This document shows positions 57,970-64,000 of a DNA stretch of 64,000 bases, piece by piece. The notes beneath the pieces are model-generated. The model was not told the origin of the DNA. It did no database searches and saw only the letters and a program-made list of their open reading frames with translations. A program made the position numbers and the translations under genes. The stretch's first letter is position 1; the number at the start of each line of letters is the position of its first letter. Source of the DNA: Pseudonocardia oceani (GTDB taxonomy: Bacteria; Actinomycetota; Actinomycetes; Mycobacteriales; Pseudonocardiaceae); contig NZ_JADQDF010000001.1 of NCBI RefSeq assembly GCF_019263585.2, forward strand, positions 4,030,001 to 4,094,000, in the 5' to 3' direction.

Positions 57970-59076
57970 GTGGAGGCTTCGTACGACCGCTCGTCCGCCC
58001 GCACCCGGGCCTGGGTGCACGAGGCGATCCGGCTGGTCGAGGCCGACGCCAACCGCTCCGCCGACACCCACCTGCACGTGTTCCCGCTGCCGCGGGACTG
58101 GGGGGTGAGCGTCTACCTCAAGGACGAGTCGGTGCACCCGACGGGCAGTCTCAAGCACCGGTTGGCGCGCTCGCTGTTCCTCTACGCCCTGGTCAACGGG
58201 CACATCGTCGAGGGCACGACGGTGGTGGAGGCCAGCTCGGGGTCGACGGCGGTGTCGGAGGCGTACTTCGCGCGGCTGATCGGGGTGCCGTTCGTCGCCG
58301 TGATGCCGCGGAGCACGAGCCCGGAGAAGGTCGCGCTGATCGAGCGGTACGGCGCGCGCTGCCACTTCGTCGAGCACGGGCCCGAGGTGTACGAGGTGGC
58401 GCAGGGCCTGGCCGACGGCTGCGACGGCCACTACCTCGACCAGTTCACCCACGCCGAGCGCGCCACCGACTGGCGCGGCAACAACAACATCGCCGAGTCG
58501 ATCTTCCAGCAGATGGCGCAGGAGCCGCACCCGGTGCCGGAGTGGATCGTGGTCGGGGCGGGCACCGGCGGCACGTCGGCGACGATCGGGCGCTACCTGC
58601 GCTACCGCCGCCACGACACGCGCCTGGCCGTCGTCGACCCGGAGAACTCGTCGTTCGCGCCGGGCTGGGCGAGCGGGACCCCCGACTACGCGACGGGGAT
58701 GCCGTCGAGGATCGAGGGCATCGGCCGGCCGCGGATGGAGCCCAGCTTCGTGCCGGGCGTCGTCGACGCCATGATCCGCGTGCCCGACGCCGCGAGCATC
58801 GCCGCCGCGCGGTTCCTGCGCGGGCGCACCGGCACCTGGGCGGGCGGGTCGACGGGCACCAACCTGTGGGGTGTCTGCCGGCTCGTGGCGCGGATGCTGC
58901 GCGAGGGCCGCCGCGGCAGCGTCGTCTCCCTGATCTGCGACGGCGGCGAGCGCTACCGCCACAGCTACGACGACGACGCGTGGGTCGCCGCGCAGGGCAT
59001 GGACCTGGCGCCGTGGACCGCGGCGCTGGAGCGCTTCGTCGTCGACGGCACGTGGGACCCGCCCCCCGGCGGCTGA
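57970..59076 (+). CDS. PLP-dependent cysteine synthase-family enzyme (Cds1-like cysteine desulfhydrase)
   Basis: A 368-residue fold-type II PLP enzyme: DESVHPTGSLKHRLARSLF (PLP lysine), EASSGSTAVSEAYFA and VGAGTGGTSATIGRYLRYR. It differs from CysK/CysM in the GWASGTPDYATG and TGTWAGGSTGTNLWG regions and resembles mycobacterial Rv3684 (Cds1), which degrades cysteine to sulfide. GTG follows TAGCGT by 6 nt (leaderless pattern). It lies 46 bp downstream of selD on the same strand. Confidence 0.85.
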   Translation: MEASYDRSSARTRAWVHEAIRLVEADANRSADTHLHVFPLPRDWGVSVYLKDESVHPTGSLKHRLARSLFLYALVNGHIVEGTTVVEASSGSTAVSEAYFARLIGVPFVAVMPRSTSPEKVALIERYGARCHFVEHGPEVYEVAQGLADGCDGHYLDQFTHAERATDWRGNNNIAESIFQQMAQEPHPVPEWIVVGAGTGGTSATIGRYLRYRRHDTRLAVVDPENSSFAPGWASGTPDYATGMPSRIEGIGRPRMEPSFVPGVVDAMIRVPDAASIAAARFLRGRTGTWAGGSTGTNLWGVCRLVARMLREGRRGSVVSLICDGGERYRHSYDDDAWVAAQGMDLAPWTAALERFVVDGTWDPPPGG

Positions 59077-59162
59077 CTCGACCGCTGAACTGCGACCCGG
59101 GAGGTGACGGGAGCAGACGAAAGGATGACGACACCGCGCCGGGGCACGGGCACGGTGGTGCC

Positions 59163-59609
59163 ATGAGCTCCGCACCGTCCGCCGCCCCGCGCCTGCGGCT
59201 GCGCGCGCCCGCCCACCAGGTCGACCCCCGCGCGGTCACGTGGTGGCGCCTGCAGGACGGGCTGTTCTGGGCGGTCGTGCTCGTCGCCGTCGGGGTGGTG
59301 CTGGTGTTCTGGCGGCCGTGGTGGCTGGTGGCGCCGGCGGTCGCGGTCGCGGTGGTGGCGCTCGTCGACGTCGCCGTCTCGCCGCGCGTGCGCTACGCGC
59401 GGCACCGCTGGGAGGTCACCGATGTGGCCGTCTACGTCCGCACGGGCACGATCGTCGAGGACCGGCGGGTGGCGCCGCTGTCGCGGGTGCAGACCGTCGA
59501 CACCCAGCGCGGCCCGCTGCAGCAGTGGCTCCGGCTCTCGACGGTGACCGCCGAGCTCGTCGAGCGGCTCACCGCGGCCACGGAGGCCACCCCCGGGGAC
59601 GCGACGTGA
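59163..59609 (+). CDS. PH-domain (bPH_2/YdbS-like) membrane protein, probably internally shortened
   Basis: A 148-residue protein with two hydrophobic segments (LFWAVVLVAVGVVLVFW, LVAPAVAVAVVALVDVA) followed by a bacterial PH domain (WEVTDVAVYVRTGTIVEDR and PLSRVQTVDTQRGPLQQWL). About 15-20 residues normally present between STVT and AELVERL seem to be missing. Its stop overlaps the next start (GTGA). It pairs with the broken YdbT-like gene. Confidence 0.75.
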   Translation: MSSAPSAAPRLRLRAPAHQVDPRAVTWWRLQDGLFWAVVLVAVGVVLVFWRPWWLVAPAVAVAVVALVDVAVSPRVRYARHRWEVTDVAVYVRTGTIVEDRRVAPLSRVQTVDTQRGPLQQWLRLSTVTAELVERLTAATEATPGDAT

Positions 59610-60865
59610 CCGTGACCGACGCGCCGCCGGTGACCGCGTGGAGCCGGCTCGACCGCCGCTCGATCTGGGTCGAGGCCGTGCGCCCGGCCGGCGGGCTGCT
59701 GCTGGCCGGGGCCGTCGCCGTGACGTTGCGCGGCTGGGGCCGCCTCGGCTGGGTCGAGCCGGCGATCGGCGCGGTGGTCGTGGTCGGGATCCTCGCGCTC
59801 AGCGGCTGGACCTGGGCGACCACGACCTACCGCGTCACCAGCACCCACGTCGAGCTGCGCAGCGGGCTGCTCGTGCGCCAGGAGCGGTCGGTGCCGCGTG
59901 ACCGGCTCCGGTCGGTCGACCTCACCGTCGACGTCGTGCACCGCCTCGCCGGGCTCGCCGTCGTGGCGATCGGGACGGGGCGCCAGGGCGGGGAGTCCGA
60001 CGACGACCTGAAGCTGCAGTCGGTGTCGACGGCCGAGGCCGAGCGGCTCCGGTCGGTGCTGCTGGCACGCGGCTCCGCCCGGACGGCCGACGCCGGTGCC
60101 GGGCCAGGGGCCGACGCGCCCGCCGCTCCGATGGCCGCCTTCGCGGCGTCGTGGGTGCGGCTGGCGCCGCTGTCCCTGCTGGGGCTCGTCGCGATCGGCG
60201 TGGTGGGTGCGGCGCTCGCGCAGTTCGGCGAGGCGATCGACTACGGGCAGCTGTGGCGCTCGGGACCGGTGCGGTCCGCCGTCGAGCGGGTCCGGGGCGT
60301 CGGGGTGCCGCTGGTCGTGCTGGCGGTGCTCGCCGGGCTGGTGCTGCTCAACACCGTGCTGTCGACGGTGCTCTACGTGGTCCTCTACGGCGGGTTCCGG
60401 CTGGTCCGCGGCACGACCGGACCCTGCGCGTGACCTACGGCCTGCTCACGCAGCGCTCGGTGACGATCGAGGAGGCGCGGATCCGCGGGGTGCGGCTCGA
60501 CGAGCCGCTGCTGCTGCGCCTGGGCGGGGGAGCGCGGGCGCGGATCGTGGCGGCGGGGGTCGGGGTGGCGGGCGCGGACGGGCAGGAGAAGCGCGACTCG
60601 GACCTGCTGCTGCCCGCGGTGCCGGCCGGGCTCCCCGGCCGCGGTGCCCCTGCGCCGGCACCCGCGGGCGGCGCTGCGGGTGCTGCTGGTGCGGTGGGTG
60701 CCGGTGTCGGCGCTGCCCGCGCTCGTGCTGTCGGTGACGGCGGCGGTCGCGGCCGGGGAGGGCGGCCAGACGATCGCGTGGGCCGACCAGGACGAGGTGC
60801 TGGCTCTGGCCGTCGACGCGGTGCCGGGGCTGCTGGCGCCGTTCGTGGAGCCCGACCCGCACTGA
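59606..60865 (+). pseudogene. YdbT-like multi-PH-domain protein gene, frameshifted and internally deleted
   Basis: From GTG 59606 an intact frame runs 275 codons (RRSIWVEAVRPAGG, TYRVTSTHVELRSGLLVRQE, VDLTVDVVHRLAGLAVVAIG). It then stops at 60433. The expected continuation LRVTYGLLTQRSVTIEEARI is in another frame. A further break near 60640 joins PLRRHPRAALRVLLVRW to the C-terminal VDAVPGLLAPFVEPD, losing most of the third PH domain. A full-length homologue would be roughly 480-500 residues. Confidence 0.7.
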
Positions 60866-60931
60866 CTTTGCTCTGCACACCCATACGCACCGGGCGGGTC
60901 GGGCCGGTGCGTATGGGTGTGCAGAGCAAAG
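60866..60931. terminator. Very long perfect hairpin (28-bp stem)
   Basis: Arms 60866-60893 and 60904-60931 are perfectly complementary with a 10-nt G/C loop. It lies between the decayed PH gene and the convergent amidase gene, so it can terminate both, but it is longer than needed. Confidence 0.7.
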
Positions 60932-60951
60932 GGGCTCAGGCGTGACCGGCG

Positions 60952-62316
60952 TCAGGCGTAGCTGCGCGGGCTCGCCGCCGCCCCCACCGGCACCGGGCGG
61001 TGCTCCAGCCGGGCCGCGGCCGTGAGCAGGGCCGCCTCCGACCCCGGCCGGCCCACGAGCTGGACGCCGACGGCCCGGCCCGCGATCACGACCGGCGCCA
61101 CCATCGCGGGCAGCCCGGCGAGGTTCCAGGCCTGGGTGAACGGCACCTGACGGGTCTGGGCGAGCAGGGTGCGGGTGTAGCCGCGGCGGTGCAGCGACCC
61201 GGCGGCGGGCGCCGGGCCGGCGACGGCGGGGCCCATCATCAGGTCGTAGCCGCCGTCGTCGAGCCAGGCGACCATGCGGTCGCGCCAGGCGCGGGCCGCG
61301 TGCGGGCCGGGACGGGCGCGGCGGCCCCGGCGGGCCACGGCGGCGGTGCGCCGCTCCACGTCGGAGGGGTCGAGCCCGAGCGCGGCCAGGTCCTGCGCGA
61401 CGCCGGCGTGCCAGCGGCGCATCCACTGCAGCGCCAGGCCGGTGGGGTAGGGCGGGTCGGCCAGGGTGACGACGGCTCCGCCCGGACCGGCGCGCAGCCG
61501 CGCGGCCGCGCCGACGGCGGCCGAGCGGTGGTCGGGGTGCAGCCGCCCGATCGGCGACGGCACGCGCAGCGACAGCGCGATCCGCGACGGCCCCCGCTCG
61601 CCCAGCACGACGGGATCGCCGCGCAGCACGCCGAGCATGAGCGCGGCGTCGGCGGCGGTGCGGGCCAGCGGACCGGCGGCCGACATGCCGTACCAGTGCT
61701 CCTGCGCCTTGCCCGGCAGCGGGACGACCCCGGAACCGGGCTTGACGCCCACCAGCCCGCAGTAGGCGGCCGGGATCCGGATCGAGCCGCCGCCGTCGGT
61801 GCCCAGCGCGAGCGTGGCCATCCCGGCGGCGACCGCGGCGGCGCTGCCCCCGCTGGACCCGCCCGGGTCGAGCGCCTCGTCGAGGGGGTTGCGGGTGTCG
61901 CCCAGGCGTGACTGCGTGAAGCCCCAGATCGCGAGCTCGGGCATCCGCGTCTTGCCGACGACGACCGCACCGGCCCCGCGCAGGCGCTTGACCAGCTCGT
62001 CGTCGCGGCGGGCGGGGGCGTCGGAGGTGGCGGTGCTGCCGTGGCGCGTCGGGTAGCCGGCGACGTCGACGCAGTCCTTCACCGCCACCGGGACGCCGGC
62101 CAGCGGCAGCGCGAAGCGGTCGGCCCGGCTGTCGACGCCCTCCGCCTCGGCGAGCACGCGGCGGGCATCGACGACCTGGAACGCGCCCACGACGGCGTCG
62201 CGGGCCTCGATGCGGGCGAGGTGGGCCCGTGCGACGTCGACGGCGCTGGTCCAGCCGTCGTGCACGCGCGCCGCGATCTCCGCGGCGCCCATCGCCGTCA
62301 GGTCGTCGGGGTCCAT
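60952..62316 (-). CDS. Amidase (amidase-signature family)
   Basis: A 454-residue amidase-signature enzyme. LAGVPVAVKDCVDVAG gives the catalytic Lys, GGSSGGSAAAVAAGMATLAL the cis-Ser region, and LGTDGGGSIRIPAA the nucleophile Ser. It hydrolyses carbon-nitrogen amide bonds of unknown substrates. It has no GatB neighbour, so it is not the GatA subunit of the amidotransferase. ATG start (MDPDDLTAMG). Confidence 0.92.
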   Translation of the reverse strand: MDPDDLTAMGAAEIAARVHDGWTSAVDVARAHLARIEARDAVVGAFQVVDARRVLAEAEGVDSRADRFALPLAGVPVAVKDCVDVAGYPTRHGSTATSDAPARRDDELVKRLRGAGAVVVGKTRMPELAIWGFTQSRLGDTRNPLDEALDPGGSSGGSAAAVAAGMATLALGTDGGGSIRIPAAYCGLVGVKPGSGVVPLPGKAQEHWYGMSAAGPLARTAADAALMLGVLRGDPVVLGERGPSRIALSLRVPSPIGRLHPDHRSAAVGAAARLRAGPGGAVVTLADPPYPTGLALQWMRRWHAGVAQDLAALGLDPSDVERRTAAVARRGRRARPGPHAARAWRDRMVAWLDDGGYDLMMGPAVAGPAPAAGSLHRRGYTRTLLAQTRQVPFTQAWNLAGLPAMVAPVVIAGRAVGVQLVGRPGSEAALLTAAARLEHRPVPVGAAASPRSYA

Positions 62317-62421
62317 CGGCTCACGATCCCACTGAACAGGGGTTATGTGCCACCGACCCGCCGGGTGCGGTCCACGACCGAACGGGGCACCGCCGCGCAG
62401 CGCAGCGTGACACGGGCCGGG

Positions 62422-62517
62422 TGGCGGAGGCGGACGGGAATCGAACCCGCCTGGCCGGGATGCCCGGCCACGTCGGTGTTGAAGACCGCGGGGGCCACCA
62501 GGCACCCTCACGCCTCC
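62422..62517 (-). tRNA. selC: tRNA-Sec (anticodon UCA)
   Basis: A 96-nt minus-strand tRNA including an encoded CCA: acceptor GGAGGCG/CGCCTCC, extended D-arm, anticodon loop CTTCAAC with TCA at 62482-62480, long variable arm with GGCCGGG/CCCGGCC stem, T-arm GCGGG-TTCGATT. The long variable arm plus UCA anticodon defines tRNA-Sec. selA, selB and selD lie 5-9 kb away. Confidence 0.95.
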
Positions 62518-62543
62518 CTGCCCCCGGCGGGGCGACGGGCGCC

Positions 62544-62942
62544 TCAGGCGCTGACGTCGAGGGCCTCCGGCACGCCGTCGGCGGTGTCGAAGAGGGTGAG
62601 CAGGCCCGTGGCCTGCAGGGCGCGCGTCACGATGCGGGAGCCGCAGACCAGGCGCAGGCGGTGCCCGCGGCGGTCGGCGTCGTCCTTCGCCGCGACCAGG
62701 ACCGCGAGGCCGGCCGATCCGAGGAACGTGACGTCGGTGAGGTCGAGCACGACCAGCGGGACCGCCGCGATCTGCTCGTCGAGCTGGGCCCGCAGCAGCG
62801 GCGCCGTCAGCGTGTCGATCTCGCCGACCACGTGGACGACGGTCGCACCCCCGCCGTGACCGACGACGTCGAACCGGATGACCTCGCCGACGTCGCCGGG
62901 GTCACCGGACACCCCGCCGTCGAGGGGAAGATCGCCACTCAT
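62544..62942 (-). CDS. STAS-domain anti-sigma factor antagonist (third)
   Basis: A 132-residue STAS protein: VVHVVGEIDTLTAPLLRAQL and VLDLTDVTFLGSAGLAVLVAA, with Ser at the usual phosphorylation site (SAG). It ends close to the tRNA-Sec gene. It is divergent from the SigF-promoter DUF2795 gene and so is probably wired into the same stress switch. Confidence 0.88.
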   Translation of the reverse strand: MSGDLPLDGGVSGDPGDVGEVIRFDVVGHGGGATVVHVVGEIDTLTAPLLRAQLDEQIAAVPLVVLDLTDVTFLGSAGLAVLVAAKDDADRRGHRLRLVCGSRIVTRALQATGLLTLFDTADGVPEALDVSA

Positions 62943-63075
62943 TGCGCACAGGCTCCTCGAGTGATCGTGGACTTGAGGCGCGGACTGTGTACTCGAACCG
63001 CCGCTCAACCCTACGACCGGCCATGGGCGGACACAACATCACCCCCCGTCACCGCGAACGGACGAGTTCTCGCCC

Positions 63076-63100
63076 GTTTGCCGCAGCCCAGCAGTGGGTA
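63076..63100 (+). promoter_or_regulatory. SigF-consensus promoter for the DUF2795 gene
   Basis: GTTT (63076-63079), 16-nt spacer, GGGTA (63096-63100). This matches the actinobacterial SigF consensus exactly and lies 37 bp before the ATG of the DUF2795 gene. Confidence 0.7.
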
Positions 63101-63137
63101 CACCGGAGCAACTGTTTCGGCTTCGGGGGAGTACGCG

Positions 63138-63410
63138 ATGCGCAGGGGAACACCGGCGGACGTCCAGAGGGTCCGGCACGTGCTCGGCGGGATGGCCTTC
63201 CCGGCCGCGAAGTGGCAGCTGATTGTCCACGCGGAGGAGTACGGCGCCGACGCCGCCACCCGCACGGACCTGTGGGCCCTGCCGACCGGCAGCTACGACA
63301 GCGTGGCCGCCGTCGTCGCCGCGATGGGGTTCACGGCGGCCCCGGCGCGCCGGGCCTTCCGCTCGGCCCCGCCCGCCCAGGCAGCCGCGCGCGACCTGCC
63401 GCGCTACTGA
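63138..63410 (+). CDS. DUF2795 family protein
   Basis: A 90-residue protein: TPADVQRVRHVLGGMAFPAAKWQLIVHAEEYGAD, a small helical DUF2795 domain, then basic C-terminus. The function is unknown; homologues are often stress induced. A GGGGGAG Shine-Dalgarno sequence lies 6 nt before the ATG and a SigF promoter lies upstream. Confidence 0.85.
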   Translation: MRRGTPADVQRVRHVLGGMAFPAAKWQLIVHAEEYGADAATRTDLWALPTGSYDSVAAVVAAMGFTAAPARRAFRSAPPAQAAARDLPRY

Positions 63411-63448
63411 CGGCCCCGCGCTACTGACGGCCCCGCGCTACCGGCGGA

Positions 63449-63871
63449 TCAGCCCGGCTGCTGCTCCCCGCCCTCGGTGAGGGCGGTGCGCAGCGCGTCG
63501 GGCCACGGCGAGGGCCGGCCGGACCCCGGATCGACCAGCACGGTCGCCAGCGTCCCGCGCGCGGCCGTCACGCCGTTGCGGCTCACCGTGAAGGCGTAGC
63601 GGGCCGACGTCGTGCCGACGTGCTCCACCGCGAAGTCGACGTCGACGTCCTCGCGGAAGTACAGCCGCTCGGTGAAGTCCACGGTGGCGTTGACCCGCGG
63701 CTCGCGGCCGAACGTGACGTCGGCGATGCCCAGGCGCTCGTGCAGCACGGTCTCCGCCTGCTCGGCCCAGTGCAGCACCGCCGTCCAGTGGTGGTGCCCC
63801 GCCGCGTCCGTCTGCGCCCACTCCACCCGGCGGCGGATCCGCACCCGGGCCGGGTCCTGCATCTGCGTCAT
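63449..63871 (-). CDS. Acyl-CoA thioesterase (4HBT hotdog)
   Basis: A 140-residue hotdog protein: RRVEWAQTDAAGHHHWTAVLHWAEQAET, the FcbC/YbgC-type entry helix, and FTERLYFREDVDVDFAVEHV. It probably hydrolyses acyl-CoA; the usual Asp lies in QTDAAGH. It is divergent from another hotdog gene that starts 19 bp away. Confidence 0.85.
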   Translation of the reverse strand: MTQMQDPARVRIRRRVEWAQTDAAGHHHWTAVLHWAEQAETVLHERLGIADVTFGREPRVNATVDFTERLYFREDVDVDFAVEHVGTTSARYAFTVSRNGVTAARGTLATVLVDPGSGRPSPWPDALRTALTEGGEQQPG

Positions 63872-63890
63872 GGCCGGAGATCATGCCCGC

Positions 63891-64000
63891 ATGGCCTCCT
63901 TCTCGGTCCGCGTCGGCGTGCGCAGCTACGAGCTCGACATGAACGGGCACGTCAACCACGCCGTCTACCACCAGTTCGGCGAGCACGCCCGCAGCTCGCA
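63891..64000 (+). CDS. Acyl-CoA thioesterase (4HBT hotdog), 5' part only
   Basis: 36 codons seen before the window ends: MASFSVRVGVRSYELDMNGH followed by VNHAVYHQFGEHARSS. The DMNGHVNHAVY loop is a clear hotdog thioesterase active-site segment. It is cut by the window edge. Confidence 0.75.
   Translation, partial: MASFSVRVGVRSYELDMNGHVNHAVYHQFGEHARSS

Overview
The window is very GC-rich actinobacterial DNA, most likely from Pseudonocardia or a close relative in the Pseudonocardiales. The evidence is a WhiB regulator, the CysO-Mec-CysM sulfur-carrier operon, a DUF2017/clpS pair, a ctaD-serB pair, SigF-type partner switching, frequent GTG starts and many genes with a TANNNT -10 box only 6-8 nt before the start codon (leaderless style). 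Part of the gene order (dinG, pncB, clpS, DUF2017, mec, cysO, cysM, rhomboid, murI, beta-lactamase-fold phosphodiesterase, rph, rdgB) follows the order I recall from Mycobacterium tuberculosis Rv1329c-Rv1341, with extra genes inserted.

Layout. 1-7.1 kb: regulators and accessory enzymes: an ArsR repressor overlapping a gene that fuses an SRPBCC domain to a periplasmic-binding-protein-like sensor (cut by the window edge), an MmyB-type XRE regulator beside the 3' stub of a lost SDR gene, an ECF sigma/VOC pair, hydrolases, an HNH nuclease and an F420-type oxidoreductase. 7.2-16.9 kb: a secreted S33 peptidase, then aerobic benzoyl-CoA (box) catabolism (boxB, boxC, benzoate-CoA ligase), a divergent NDMA-type alcohol dehydrogenase and a MoxR-VWA ATPase. 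boxA is absent. 17-24.5 kb: PIG-L deacetylase, FetB-like permease, ctaD, serB, a Pth2-like hydrolase and a SEC-C protein. 24.5-27.3 kb: a decay zone with a broken ECF/YCII pair and a broken AbiEi-like gene around one intact winged-helix protein. 27.3-43.4 kb: the conserved housekeeping block (helicase, NAD salvage, CysO sulfur transfer, murI, rph, rdgB). 43.4-45.7 kb: a tRNA-like gene whose anticodon is the stop codon of an overlapping HNH nuclease gene, next to the second copy of an intergenic repeat also present at 37.6 kb, then bcp.

46-53.7 kb is a stress module: a SigF-like sigma factor with its RsbW-like kinase and a STAS antagonist, divergent from a LOV-GAF-SpoIIE phosphatase (probably blue-light controlled), followed by an unknown acidic protein, Dps, WhiB and a second STAS protein. 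53.7-62.5 kb carries a complete selenocysteine system (selB, selA, selD, tRNA-Sec) interleaved with a Cds1-like PLP enzyme, two decayed PH-domain genes and an amidase. 62.5-64 kb: a third STAS protein, a DUF2795 gene behind a near-consensus SigF promoter and two hotdog thioesterases.

How it fits together: benzoate is activated by the ligase, epoxidised by BoxB (needing a reductase encoded elsewhere) and ring-opened by BoxC. The SigF/anti-sigma/STAS set with the LOV phosphatase can couple light or redox to general stress output (Dps, DUF2795). SelA/SelB/SelD/tRNA-Sec imply that the genome encodes at least one selenoprotein, but none was recognised in this window.
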